Source: Capitella teleta
Lineage: Eukaryota; Annelida; Polychaeta; Capitellidae
Assembly (NCBI GenBank): GCA_000328365.1
Contig: KB299236.1
Span: 62,001 to 126,000, forward strand
Direction of reading: 5' to 3'
Length of the DNA: 64,000 nt
In this document: positions 50,433 to 62,599 of the stretch, in pieces
How the letters are laid out: each line of letters starts with the position of its first letter
How positions within the stretch are numbered: position 1 is the first letter of the stretch
Program-made: the position numbers and the translations under genes
Notes under the pieces: model-generated
Told to the model about the DNA's origin: nothing
What the model saw: only the letters and a program-made list of their open reading frames with translations
The model's database searches: none

Positions 50433-50460
50433 TTCAGAGATGAGATGAGATGAGATGAGG
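50433..50460. repeat. Short (GAGAT)n tandem repeat
   Basis: Four to five units of GAGAT. Confidence 0.85.
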
Positions 50461-50634
50461 CGCTACACACGGATCAAGCACTGGGTTGCGTCACATGGGC
50501 GCCAGAGCAGAAACCCGGGACCGGGGTTACCTCTAACTCTTTAGTCTTAACCTTACTCTTAATTTTCAATAGATTCCAATTAAGGCGTCTTTATCGTTCA
50601 TGACGCAGCCAGAATTACAGCGAATTATAACCTA

Positions 50635-50735
50635 TATTCAAAATGACTTTTGAACCGACCCGGCTTCAAACTCAGGACCTCGACCAGACGGCATAGAATT
50701 GCAGTCAGGTGGTGAAACCAATAAGCTTCTCGGAG
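50635..50735 (-). repeat. Possible tRNA-derived SINE head
   Basis: On the minus strand GGTTTCACCACCTGACTGCA is followed by GGTCGAGGTCCTGAGTTTGAAGCC, resembling the second half of a tRNA with a degenerate B box. Weak evidence. Confidence 0.25.
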
Positions 50736-50990
50736 CCTCTGGGCATCTGAGTGACGGACTATACATATAGTGTGGTTGATTATTCAGCACAACGCACAGA
50801 TTATATACACTTCTTAATCCTTTGAACACTGAATTCCCGATACAAGTTGTGCTATGTACACGTACACCGAGTCCCCATGGCAACATCATCAAAAACTGAA
50901 AAGTTATTCGGCTTCTTATTCTACTTTTTTTTATTAGTTGTATTATTTTTTTGTTACCGATAAATAATAATTTGATACATTTATTTTCAG

Positions 50991-53461
50991 GATCGGACAC
51001 AATATTATGTGAGCAGTGGAACATTTCAGGCCACAGCTTCCTCGTTTCACCGGATCAGACATGCCAAGGCAGCTGTTCCCTGAGTGCATTGAATGATCAG
51101 CTATGCTTTTGTGATGATCTGTGTCTGATCTACGGTGACTGTTGCCTGGATTACGAGGCCTCTTGCCTCCAAGTGCAGAAGAAAACCATCGAAGTCAACT
51201 TCACATCAAGATTTCAAGCCCAGAAGCTTGCATCAATGAAGTGCATTGAAACTGGTTTTCTGTCGGTACTTGCATTAGGACGCTGCGCATCTGCTGATGA
51301 TGTCGAAGCGAAGGAATTGTGTGAAGGCGATGTGGATGGACATGATGCCAGGACAAAATTGATCCTGTCCATTCCATTTGTCAGGAATGATCTGTTTTAT
51401 GCCAACATTTACTGCGCTATCTGCTCTGGAGTGGCCGAATGGGGTGAAGTTGATTCCTTGGGAGAGGTCACGGACGTGAAGTGCGACAAAGACCTCGGAT
51501 CTGATATGGAAAATGTCCAAGAAAATACAGAAGAATACTTCACTCGCGTTAAAACTCAGTGCAAATTCACCCCAAAAAGCATGCCGCTTATGCCGCGGGA
51601 TTGTGATTTTTTCCCTCGGCTGGATTCCCAGTCAATATCATCTGATGAAAATGCAATTCTATGTCAAACATATTCAGCTCGATTACATGATGATCAGCAA
51701 GGTTATAGAAATCTCCACTGTGCTCTCTCACAGGGTCAAAATTATTCTGAAAAATTCGACTGTCGTATGTCTTTCGGAAAAGCCCCTGGTATGGGAGGAA
51801 ATATTATGCCGTCCTTTGCCATGTTGCTTGACCTGCGGAAATTCTCTCCAAGCACTGTCCAATCGAATCAGACATGTTCCAGGAACTTCACTTGGTCAGA
51901 AGTCGCCCAGGGTTGTGTTTCGCCTCAGATGTGCAAGGGAACTGAACAAGAAAACGATTGCATGTTTCCCTCTGAGTTCGCTCAATATCTGCAAGAAGAA
52001 ATAGACAAGAATAACAAATACGACTTTCTCTTTGTTTTCGAGGAGACAACTTTTCCTGATGTAAGGACTGCATTCAGGGAATTTGATAGGTTATATGAAT
52101 ATAATTCGTACTCAACGAGACTCGACGCCTGTAGATCAGATGAAAGGGAATTGTCAAGAACCGATAAGACACAAATGTGCATCCCAAAATCTGTCACAAC
52201 AACTGGACTATTGCATGAGACTCTTGAACGGATTGAAGATGTCTTCCTCGAGAAAATTCCTAATACTCGGTGGATGCTCATTGGGAATGAAGATGTTTTC
52301 GAGCTGAGTGAGAATGGCAGAGTGCATATTGAGACTGTCTCAAGAAACTGCTCTCTTCATAGCACAGTCGATCTCGTTGAGGATGGTGTCGTCATTAGAG
52401 TGCCACTTTTGCTGGAAGGCACCAATGTTACATCGTGTTCCGTGCACGAAGAGACTGTGTCGCTCAGTTGCAGCGATGTCAGGGTGGTGATCTCGCAGAA
52501 CCTTACTGACGGTGTGCTGCTCGACATCCCTCACTACGTCATCAATGAAACCTCGGCTTTTGTCTGTATGGATTTCATGCTGAAGTCTGAGACGACATCT
52601 GCTAAAATCGAGCGTTTGTTGACGCTGGTTTGTCAGATGTTGTCGATTGTGAGTCTGGTTGTGACGCTGACAGTCTACTCCTTGATCCCCAGCCTGCGCA
52701 CGGTGCCTGGCCGCTGTGTCATGTGTCTTTGCTGTGCACTGCTGCTCGCTCAGATTCTCCTGCAATTTGGCTCATTTGCTCACAACGTGCGCTCCCTGTG
52801 TATTGCTCTGGCAGCCCTTGACCACTGGGCATGGCTGGCGAGCTTCTGTTGGATGGTGGCATTGGCCTACGACATCAGCTCAGTGATGTCGAAGGAAACA
52901 CTAACAGATGGTCAATTGCACGCCCGACAGTTCCGTTGTTATCTTGTCCTAGGGTGGGGCTGCCCCACATTGATTGTGGGAAGCTGTTTGGCTGTGAGCA
53001 TTGTGAAGCCTCAGTTGATGGCTTACACGGATGGCTCAGTTTGCTGGATTTCCTCTGGAATGACGTCATTGCTGTTTACTTTTGCTTTGCCTCTGTCCAT
53101 TACATTGGTCTTCAACGCTGCTTTCTTCCTGCGTACTGTTCTGGCCATTCGAAGGGCTATGGAGATCACAGAGCACGTGAAGAACGCGTCGCAGACTCAG
53201 AGTCAGTTGGTTCTGTACGTGCGTCTGGCGTCGCTGATGGGCTTCACGTGGTTGCTGGGTCTGCTGCAGAATGCGCTGCCCTACGCCGGCATGCGCTATG
53301 CCTTCATTGTGTGCAACGCTCTCCAGGGAGTTGGTATCATGGCGTGCTTCGTTTGCAAACGTCGAGTTCTGCGCATGATCAGATCCAGAATCTGGAAGAG
53401 AAAGGCAACTGACTTGAATTCTTCGACGAAGTCGCGAACGACAACCGTGACATCGATGTAG
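50991..53461 (+). CDS. Methuselah-like class B GPCR, main exon
   Basis: Acceptor TTTATTTTCAG|GATCGG. With the signal exon at 41.6 kb the protein is 903 residues. A somatomedin-B-like Cys knot (CQGSCSLSALNDQLCFCDDL ... YGDCCLDYEASC) is followed by a large Cys-rich, N-glycosylated ectodomain and seven membrane segments (about residues 620-870). Signature parts: SLRTVPGRCVMCLCCALLLA (TM2), LDHWAWLASFCWMVALAYDI (TM3), GFTWLLGLLQNALPY (TM6-7) and CNALQGVGI (TM7). These are family B2/Methuselah-type. No GPS cleavage motif was seen. The tail is short and ends TVTSM. Ligand unknown. Having the whole receptor in one exon suggests an origin or expansion by retrocopying (inference). AATAAA lies near 53800. 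Confidence 0.88.
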
Positions 53462-54200
53462 GAAAACAAATGATAAGAACTTCCCCGATTAATAACATCG
53501 AAGGACCCACCTCCCCAGGTGCTGATCCATTCTACCACCAAGCAGTGGTTAAAAAAAAAAAAGAAAAAAAGGGAAAAAAATACCTGGGCATTTTGAAAAT
53601 CATTTTCGGCGCAGCTAACGGAATTCTTTTTGCAACATGTGTTAAATTTTTGAGTTACCTGTATGTGGGAAATGCATACACTTGAGTTACCTATTGCAGG
53701 CATTTGCAGCTTTACAATTTAGTTTATTGTGCTATTAAACATTTATTGCTAGGCGTGTGAAAGTGACCTTTTGACTTACTTTGGATTTAATTACTTCAAT
53801 AAAATACAATGTACATGCAAATTAACCAGAAATCTTGCTTTATTTCACATCAAGTTTTCCTATTGCTATTTACGTTTTATTATATCGGGAAACAAAACTG
53901 GAATTTTTACTTGCCATTCCTGCAGACCATCCAAATTGTTTTTTCACTCACTCGCGAGAGAGGCCTGCCTAAAATCACATTATATCCTTGTTTGTAATGG
54001 TAAACGCAGCTAAAATTATGGGCTTTAATTTGTTAATTAGATTGCGCATTAAATTTTGGTTTGCGATCGCAAGTAAACTATTTGACAAATCTAGGCCTAT
54101 GCCCCTAAACATATATTAGGATATATACGTACACGTACTGATCTGTACGCAGTCCACTCCGGAGCAGCTGTGTACGTAGCAAAATGCTCCTAAAGAGCCA
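53462..54200. other. GPCR 3' UTR and intergenic stretch
   Basis: An A-rich run follows the stop (53551-53580), and TCAATAAAATAC near 53798 is a plausible poly(A) signal. Nothing else recognised up to the second coiled-coil unit. Confidence 0.45.
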
Positions 54201-54288
54201 CTTCGTAGAACCATGATATCCCCCCTTTGACTGCAGTATAAAACCCCAACATATTCAAAGTACTGAGGTAGCTTCTGAAGAGAGTGGT

Positions 54289-54304
54289 GGTCCTGAAAAG
54301 GACC
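54289..54304 (-). terminator. Histone-type 3' stem-loop, coiled-coil gene 2 copy
   Basis: GGTCCTTTTCAGGACC on the minus strand, 32 nt after the stop, identical to the first unit including flanks. Confidence 0.87.
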
Positions 54305-54336
54305 GTTTGGTAGAAAGCAAGGCAGGTAGAGCTTGA

Positions 54337-54558
54337 TCACAGGTGTTGCTGCTGCATGGCTGCTGGGGCTCCATGCGCAGACTCCATCTTCATCTCGCGG
54401 ATGCGGAACTCTAATTGCAGGATCCTGGTGTGAAGGTTGGCGGTTTGACCTTTGCTCTTCTGACCTCTTGCTTTTTTGTATTCACAGGTGAGCTTCTTCT
54501 GTTGACGAACCAACTTGAGGATCTTGGGGTGAAGGGTGTTCTCGTTCTTGGCATCCAT
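54337..54558 (-). CDS. Small basic coiled-coil protein 2, second copy
   Basis: 73 residues, colinear with the 48.0-kb gene. Differences are Ser-Gln to Pro-Lys near residue 11 and Ile to Met near residue 57. Promoter (cap motif, CATAAAG) and 3' stem-loop are kept, so the gene looks intact. It is oriented away from the copy of gene 1, as in unit 1, so the unit is inverted as a whole. Confidence 0.75.
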   Translation of the reverse strand: MDAKNENTLHPKILKLVRQQKKLTCEYKKARGQKSKGQTANLHTRILQLEFRIREMKMESAHGAPAAMQQQHL

Positions 54559-54889
54559 TTTGATCTTGGTCAGATGCGAATGATGAAGCAGTGATCGGGC
54601 TCGTCTTTATGGACATCCTTGACCAGATGTGCGAGTGACCATCGCAGTTTGACGCCATAACTTAACGCCGATTGTGTGACACGGGATTGTTTGTGAAGTC
54701 GACATGCATGCCCTCACACCCACAAAGCGTCGCTAATTCTCAATTTATGCATTACTCTATTTAGTTACAGTTATGTCGCTATACAAAATAAAATTACCAT
54801 TATTATTTATACAAAATAAATTACTATTTATACATATATCCAGTTTGCTTTAGTCACGTGATTCTAAACGCACACGTGACGCCTGTCGC

Positions 54890-55228
54890 ATGGGTCGAGC
54901 CAAAGAACAGATCCGTCTGCTGGAGATAAAAATCGAGGAGACGAGGAATCGCCGGCCGACCGTCATGCCCGAGGCAGAAATGCAGACGATGAGGGGAGTT
55001 TGCGCCATGTACAACGAGTACATCAACAAGAAGATGGCGGAGACCGCAGATCTGACCGTCAAAATCGAAGAGGTCCAGCGAAGGGAGATGCAGCACCTGG
55101 AGGAGAGGATGTTGCAAGAAACGCGCAGTTTCCGGCGGGCGGCGACGGACGAGCGGTCAGGAGGACGGGAGGTCCTTGAGCTGACTTCCCTCTCAACAAC
55201 GGTCCTTTTCAGGACCACCACCTCTTAA
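54890..55228 (+). pseudogene. Coiled-coil protein 1, second copy, altered at both ends
   Basis: Matches residues 19-104 of coiled-coil protein 1 with a few substitutions. The 5' UTR and the first 18 codons are missing: the promoter block GTCACGTGATT-TAAACG now sits directly before the internal Met (MGRAKEQ). Near the 3' end a 7-bp loss shifts the frame, so the original Gly-Gly-Pro stop is bypassed and the frame runs through the stem-loop. It could still be expressed from the internal Met, but would then have coding sequence over the stem-loop. Probably decaying. Confidence 0.6.
55201..55216 (+). terminator. Histone-type 3' stem-loop, coiled-coil gene 1 copy
   Basis: GGTCCTTTTCAGGACC with ACCACC after it, followed by CTCTTAAAAGGAGATCTCTT; homology to unit 1 continues about 40 bp further. 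It is inside the shifted reading frame of this copy. Confidence 0.8.
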
Positions 55229-55319
55229 AAGGAGATCTCTTTGACTGCCAGTGCGATGGCACTTATATTTATTGTGAAACATTAGAGTTTATATTGAGGT
55301 GCGTGAGTCGATCACGAGA

Positions 55320-55995
55320 CTTGACTCATGACTTGAGACGAACGATCAAATGTGAGATGAGGTGAAGGAATAGCCACAATACTAACTTAATTGCTCACTT
55401 TGGTGTTGACGTTTGGCTCAAATCTCTCAATCATGGGCTCAATGTGGATGAATTTACACATTAAAAGTGTATGCAAATGCATGGTACATTATACGAGCAA
55501 AATTTAGTAATGAAAAAAGGAGAAGCCGTGGGATGATGAGGAGACCAAGAACATGGTGAACCAACAACATCACACAGCACAGACCTCACTGGCATCGGGG
55601 GTGCCGGTACCCCAAAGGGATCACGACTTAAATTTGTTGAATAAATCGAAAATATCAGTCGCGTCGTTGCAAGCCAACAAATTATCCCTAATCATTCATT
55701 TTTCGTATGTTATTTCATTTCTGCTTTAAAGTATACTCGAATTCAGCATCGTGACATTGCCATTCACGTCCACCGGATCAACTGAACTCTTCCTTCCAGC
55801 ACTACCTCGCGCCTCAAAATCAGTTATCGATCAAAGGCGATTACGTAAGAATGAATAGGAAGCTATGATGGATGAAGGAGATGTACTTAAGAATCAATCA
55901 ATATACCATCTATGAATAATTAAGAATCGAAGCGTCTATTGTTCGCCGCACAATCAGAGATGCAATATTCCCCTTAAGGAAGGCGACCTTTCAAA
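55320..55995. other. Region upstream of NSUN7-like gene
   Basis: No gene recognised. No TATA box was evident before the NSUN7-like start. Confidence 0.4.
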
Positions 55996-58900
55996 ATGGC
56001 TGAACGGAAAAGAAGAAGGGGCAAAAAGGAAGAGAAGGAAGTGTTGCGCCTCGAGTCCACGAAGACTGAAGTGGAGGGATACACAGAAGGAACTGCTTTC
56101 TTGAATCCTATTGCTGACAGACAAAGCTCCGAACAACACAGCAACCGACATCGAGCATTCGAAAAAGACAAAGAGGAACACGTGCAGTACATGCGAGCGT
56201 GCTTTTCTCGGATGCCGTGTTTCTACAACAGCGTCTCATTTCAACTCGCAGCAAGGATTTACCAAGAATTGACGTATGACCCCGCTGCGCAGAGTGCGGA
56301 AGACTTGTTGCTTAGCGACATGACTTCGCAGGAGGCGTCGGGTGATGCGGAATTTGAGGACGAGCAACAGAAGCGACATACGTACAAACTAGTGTTCCAA
56401 ACACTCAAATGTGAGTACACATGCAGTCACTGATTACTGTGTGAAATGATGTACGTGTGTAGTAGTGATGTACGTTAATAGATGAATGAACACGGATGAC
56501 TTAAACGGAGATATCAATTTGCATCGAAACCGTAGAGATGTACCGAATATTGGAGTAAGGCGTGGGGTAGTAAACCTCCTTATGGTGACTCATAAAATTT
56601 AATATACGTTGTAATAATGTTATTATTAAAATGACACGTGACCGTGATGCTCTATTTGACTACAATCAGTACGTGCATAACTATTGATATTTGGTTAAAC
56701 CCGTCCAAATGGTACTGATTAATTATAATATTATAATACTGCTTTATTTGAACATCATGTTACAAGTGCCTTTATTTTATAACATGGATGTACCACATGT
56801 ACAATATAATAATTAAATAAAATCTCTCATATGGAATGGTATCTTATTTCATATTATTTCAGATAAAAGGTTCTTGGACGATATGCTGCAAGATTGTCAC
56901 TTTTTCAAAAAATACCCACAGGTGAGCACTTGTAAAAAGAGGATCGAAAAAACGCAGTACCTCGCTAAAATTATACCTAGTTTACATTATGATATCATAA
57001 TTTTGATCCCGTTGTATAAAAGACTTGTGGGATATATACGGACAACCCGATATCAGCCTGATATCAGCACGGTTCGTCACGGGACATTTTGAGAAATGTT
57101 TCATTAATTTGCTATTCCTTGTAATAAATGCTGGCTTTCACATTCAGCCCAAATCTCATTTTATACTGTGTCGCTAACTCTCCAAATTGTGAATTTTCAG
57201 ATAATCTAGCTCCTCTTGATTTTATCTATTATCATAATTATAGCAAATATTATTAGCTAAAATTAATCTCTCGGTTATTATCACCAGTTCAAAGAAGACT
57301 ACATTCAGGTTTTGATCATTCTGTGCGACTTCAAAGAACGGAAGTTTCAGTTGAGATCAGTAAAACCAGGAGAAGAAGAACTGGAAATTCCCAAATTGAG
57401 GAGCATCGAAGGTGAGACCCTTCACAAACCGTCTTCTTTTGTTCACTCAATTTGCTCACCAGAGGCACTGTCGGTCTGTAAGACAAAGTTGGACGCAGCA
57501 TTGGCAAGAAGTCGCATCAAAGCCCGGGTCCTCTCCGTTGACCATTTGCTGCCGGATAGCGTGAGGCAGAATGAAAAGATTGGGAGCAACATGCACGTGT
57601 ACTGCTGGGTGAACAAAATCAAGACAGAGTGAGACTATTAATAGTCCTTATCGATTCTCTAGTTCTCAGTTCTTTTGATCAGCATGCAACAGGTCACTGA
57701 TGTGCTGGTCAACATTGGTTTTGAGAGAGTGGACTCGGAGGAAACGCTAAAAAGACGAACCTACTATCTAGACAACCAGTGTCCGGATGCAATATGTTTC
57801 TCTTACCTAGAGCAAGAGTTCCTTGAATCTCATGAGCTGCTCACTGAATGTCACTTGGTCGTCCAGGTGAGTTCCAGTACTATCAGTGGCCATCTATTTT
57901 GAGACACCGCAGGACAAGTCCAGTTGTGTCGGGGTTTACTCTGTGCGCGCTCTGATGAACGAGGGAGATGACGTGCTGTTCATCAACGCTGACGGCGGAC
58001 TGAGCATCGGACACCTCGCCAGTCTGACTCACCTCTCAGACTCAGTCATCTACTGCTTCGGAGTGAAAACAGAGAAACACTACGATACCATTATTAAGAA
58101 TATGGCAAGAATTGGCGTCAAGAGTATCCTTAAAATCACGCTCAAAATGCCCGCATATTAAAAGCTATAATTATTAGCAGACTAAACGAAATCTCTATCT
58201 GTAAGTAAACAATCTGCCGCAACAAAGGATTAATGCTGGTTTACAATATCGAAATTATACTGAAAGTGACTCATTCACCTAATGGGTTCAGCAGCACCTT
58301 TTCCTAATCTATGAATATCCTTGACTAACCCTGGCATAGCCAAAGTGAACCTGTACATGGAAGAATTCTTGGACGTTCATCCGTTTGACGACCGTTTGAA
58401 GCATGTGAAAATCGTGCTGCTCGTTGCGACATGCAGTCGATCTGGTGTCGCGAATCCAGTCAACTGCATCGTCAGTGAAGGCGAAGGTTGGTCACAGAGA
58501 CGAAATAAAAGACAAACAAATCTTTGTCTTATATAGATGTAAGCATTCTGCGAGATCTCTCTTTGGGGTACACGGATGAAAGCAGACTAAATGAAATGAT
58601 CGTGAAACACTGCGCCCAACTCAAACATTCCCTCACGCGTGAGTTTCTTTAATATTCAAAGGTATCAAAGTGATTGTTGAGGTCAGATGACTCGAATGCT
58701 GCTCAGATCAGTTTTGAACGTGTATCTTCTTGTGGTTTGCAGCTCCTCTCGTGCAAGCGGTGGTCTACTGCACGCGGTCACTCCTTGATACAGAGAATGA
58801 GTGTGTGGTTTCTCGTTCAATCGAGTTCATGAACTCGGCTGTTCCATCGTTCAAGACCCCGTTCCGCATCTCACCTCCGGTCTTGGCTCTCAGTGCGGCC

Positions 58901-59263
58901 GACATCGTGAGCGGTGTCCCACTGTCGGGCAAGTATCTCAAGTATCCGCCATCACAGTTCATGAGCGGATGCTTCGTCGCCACCATCACTCGAGAGGTCA
59001 GTTGATGATCCTTCGAACTATAACCTCTGACCTTGATATATCAGGCCGATGACCCAAAGGAAGCGGCCAAGGGAATTTTAGCCAGGGCGGCTGCGAGGGG
59101 AATCTTTGACGTGAATTCCAAGACCGGACTGGGTACGAAGGTCAAGAAGGGGAAGAAAGGGAAGAAGAAAGCTATGGATGGCCTCCTCAAATCAATTGTC
59201 CCAGAAGCCGCCAAGGAAGACGAGGAACCAGGGACCAGCGCAGACACCAAGACACCGGCCTAG
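55996..59263 (+). CDS. NSUN7: NSUN7-like RNA methyltransferase family protein
   Basis: Nine exons with consistent phases: 55996-56410, 56863-56921, 57288-57628, 57683-57866, 57913-58123, 58340-58486, 58537-58638, 58743-58996 and 59045-59263; 643 residues. NSUN7-specific stretches include LAARIYQELTYDP, ALARSRIKARVLSVDHLLP, ATCSRSGVANPVN and VVYCTRSL, and a Lys-rich tail. The NSUN family makes 5-methylcytosine in RNA using two Cys, in motifs IV (PC) and VI (TC). Here motif IV reads ATCSRSG and motif VI reads YCTRS instead of YSTCS, so the usual catalytic Cys of motif VI is Arg. The SAM-binding motif I is not recognisable either. The same divergence is known for NSUN7. It is probably a non-enzymatic RNA-binding or regulatory member; vertebrate NSUN7 is linked to sperm motility. 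Confidence 0.92.
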
Positions 59264-59795
59264 AAGCAATGATTCACTCTGCAAGGGCCGTCTGGGCCGA
59301 TCTTTAAGATTGATCCTTGAATGCTGACGATCGAATGGGCATTTCTAGGCTGGCTATTTACTTGAATTTTTCCACGTTTGATTTGAATAGTCAGTCTTCT
59401 GAGGAAATTCAAACCAAAGCAGTGTTGGCATCAATGGCATGGTGCCAACGTTGGTACTTATCGTTTTAAAAGCGAGTAAAATATTTTTTCCACAAAAAAA
59501 AAATCAATAAAAAAAAATTGGGAAAAAACTAAGATATATCACGATAATATTGTTTGAGTGATAATATAGGTGTGAACCCCTGAATTGGGAATTAGCCCAT
59601 CAATATTTATGAATTGCTTATGTTATTCCTACTATATACCTATGTTATCCATATCAGTTGGCTATCTTCGGAATACTGGTATTTGATCAAAAATAAACAT
59701 TTGGGAAGCCTTGATTAGTTGAGTAACCTGATGAAGAAAATAATCTATAGACTACCATGTATATGAGTGAAAAATCCTCGATGCATATCAGCCAT
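59264..59795. other. NSUN7-like 3' UTR and spacer
   Basis: Possible poly(A) signals AATAAA at about 59502 and 59692. Nothing else seen. Confidence 0.4.
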
Positions 59796-59867
59796 TCCTA
59801 GTTAGTATAGTGGTGAGTATCCCCGCCTGTCACGCGGGAGACCGGGGTTCAATTCCCCGACTGGGAG
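59796..59867 (+). tRNA. tRNA-Asp (anticodon GTC)
   Basis: 72 nt, identical in body to the minus-strand copy at 8608-8679, with matching GCCAT before and GCACAT after the gene. A T-run terminator follows at about 59873. Confidence 0.97.
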
Positions 59868-60933
59868 GCACATTTTTTTTTTTACGAGTTATATTTTTTC
59901 TCTTTGCTTTCTGTCATTATATATTTTTTTTTTCAATTCTACTGTCTTCACAGATGCGCTAATTAATACGTTGGGTAAATATATATTTTTTCTTGTGATT
60001 CAAAGTCAATGATGCGTTATGATTGACACAACTTGGTGCGTTATGAAATTGTGATTTGTCGGTCTCCCAACTCGAACTGAGAACAGCTGTTTATATTTAA
60101 GTATAAAACACAATCATTCAGTCCTTAAAGGTAAATTAGATCCGAACACCTCCTTTTCAAGGAATTTCCTTGTAACAGCCTACAATTGATGTTGTCTCAC
60201 ATAATGATTTGTTTGTCTTGGTCACACAAGACTGAGATCTTGTTTTTAACTTACAATTCACCGTCAATTGTGACATTACAACATCACATTAATGTATCAT
60301 TGTATCTCAATTGCTCATCCAACCATCAGAAATAGATTTACGTGAATGTATATAAACCTCTTTTCTTCTCTCTTTTATTCATTTAAAATACATTTATAAG
60401 ATATCTCTCCATACTGCAATGGATGTTCATTTTTCCATCTGTGCCATAATTGAAAAAAATAATTATTATCGATTCCAGATGTCATTGACAAAAGACTCAG
60501 TTTGAATTTTATTCAAAATGAACACAATAGCTAAATAATCCTCAAACGCCAAAACAATTTAATATCTCAAATAGCAGCAGCGGCTACAAAATCAACGGCT
60601 ACAACAGGATAATGCAAATTACAATTGAGCAAACAGAGGGCGTGAATGCTCGTATGCAAATGAACACAAACTAACCCTAAAGGCCTTACTGCATGCCGTG
60701 TGTAAGCTTTAATTCAGCTGAGAGTACAGAATGGATTTCTGTCTAAATTGCCCTCACATTAATATTTCTGCCAACGATCAAAAACAAAATTGAATCTACA
60801 ACAAAAAATGCAGCAAATACTTTGATCATCCATTTTTGGAGAATTATTCTTGAGAGTTGATGGCTCATCAACATTGAGGAAAAATGCTTGAAATAAAGAA
60901 ATCAGCAAAGAAATTAATCAATAAATCAATTAA
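59868..60933. other. Spacer between tRNA-Asp and PPME1
   Basis: AT-rich; includes the presumed PPME1 3' UTR (minus strand). Nothing else recognised. Confidence 0.45.
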
Positions 60934-62578
60934 TCACCTTTGAAAATCATCCTTAGGGGCAGCCACTTTGTGCCTAACCATGAATGTTGCAAGAACATCG
61001 GCCACCTGCAAAATTAATAAATGCATGAGCATACCCCAGTAAGATAAAAAAAAAGGCACTTAAGAGAGCGTAAACCAACCTTATCGGGGCAATCTTCATG
61101 CACTGCGTGACCGCTTTGGGGCAAGACTTGCATCTGGAATTTTCCTTTGAGAGAAATAAATTCTGATTAGGGAAAATAAGAGCTAAATCTCACCTTGCAT
61201 TTGACCTACTGTGAGATCTTTGTCCAGCCGGTCAACACCTTTAGGTTAACAGATGTTATTAACGAGAATAAATAAAGAAGAATACTGACCAGCAAGAAGA
61301 AGCATTTTGGGAACTGAACAACCTAAAAATAGATTGGAAAGACCTTCAAACCAGCCTGAAATCAAACGTAGCATGAGTATTAAAGAGCCAAAAATAATCC
61401 TTACACAACACCTCACCTCGCCAGTATTTCTCTGTATTTGACAGATCAATCCTCCAGACAAACTGATGAAGATCGTTCTGAAATCAACCAAATATCAACA
61501 TTGACAAAAAATGGATTAAATTAATTACCACTGGACGTTTAAACCCAGCAGAGCTTTTGCTTTTCTTTGCACTGTCATCCTCCTCTTCCTCATTCTCTTC
61601 GTCTTCTTCAGCGATTGTTCCAGGAGGTGGAGGAGCCTCCTCAGAGGACAGTTCCATCACAGCTGATGCCGGCTCATTGGTGTCTTTCCTGGCAATCATC
61701 CAAGTTTCTCATCTGTTATTTCAATTAGCGGTTTACCTTTTCAGTTGGCCAACCATAGAGACGCGTGCTGACTCCACGTTGCGCACGGCTCCACTTCGCA
61801 CGCAATATTCGATGGCGTGTTCCAGAGATTTGAAACCAGGAGGACGACTACGTAGAAAACTCTGCATGCTGCTCAATGCTTCCATTGCTGTACCTATATA
61901 TCAACAATGTCAGACACAGTCATGACTGAGTCATCGTGACTCACCTTCAACTACGTCAATAACGACTAAGCCAATTAGTGATGGCACTAGGTTGTGATGA
62001 GCAGTGTGCACTGCTATAGCGCCCCCCATGCTAAGGTATAAACAAAGGTAAATCAAACTGCAAAGTGCAAAAAGGTCACCTGTGGCCGATTAGGATGATG
62101 GGCGGGGCTTCTTCCCCATAATAAGCACTGATGACATCACCAACATCCTTGGAGAGGACCGCCGCTGACATGTCAGTTTCATCTTGCGTAGTGGTGTCAC
62201 CATGACCTCTGAGGTCAACAGCAGCGCATCGGCATTTCACCAGGCCACAGAGAGTTTTCTACAAAGGATACACGTATAATTGGATCACGAAACGACACAC
62301 ATACCGAGAGCACGGACCAGGAGAGAGCAGAGAATCCGCCCCCGTGAAGGAAGAAGCACACAGGACCCTCTGTGCCAACCTCGTACACTCGGAATACCTG
62401 AGCACGAGAGGAAAATGTGGAATTGATGGAATGAGTGAGGAGTCACCGGACATTGTCGTTGCTGACTGTGATGTCCTTCATGGTGGCAAAATATGCATCC
62501 CACATGACAGGGGTGTAGTCACGCTTCCCTCGGCCAAATCCACGCTTGCCGCCTTGTGCATTGGAGCCACTTGCGCCC
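60934..62578 (-). CDS. PPME1: Protein phosphatase methylesterase 1 (first coding exon not found)
   Basis: Exons on the minus strand: 62452-62578, 62305-62397, 62080-62258, 61945-62030, 61737-61893, 61529-61688, 61417-61477, 61290-61355, 61194-61238, 61080-61144 and 60934-61005. About 369 residues, all in phase. PPME1 removes the C-terminal methyl ester from the PP2A catalytic subunit. Catalytic triad: Ser in GHSMGG (split by an intron after AG), Asp in IDVVEGTAM, His in SGHAVHED. Other family stretches: GKRDYTPVMWDAYFATMKDI, LHGGG (oxyanion), FKSLEHAIEYCVRSG, WFEGLSNLFL, and an acidic loop (EEDEENEEEEDD) in the expected place. The donor of the 62452 exon is weak (GTCCGG) but the only one that keeps phase. 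The N-terminal ~18 residues lie in an exon further upstream that I could not identify. Confidence 0.95.
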
Positions 62579-62599
62579 CTGAAAGCAATCACTGATAAT

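Larger units (their letters stand above)
48420..50440 (+). other. Presumed GPCR intron stretch
   Basis: No gene recognised. It holds an X-box (49227) and the inverted 160-bp repeat (49774). Just upstream of that repeat are TCACGTGACC and TATATAATG, a promoter-like pair resembling the coiled-coil gene 1 promoter, but no ORF follows. Confidence 0.45.

Noticed and set aside
52340-53412. Alternative-frame ORFs inside the GPCR exon
   Set aside because: Shadows of the long GPCR frame, with no homology of their own.
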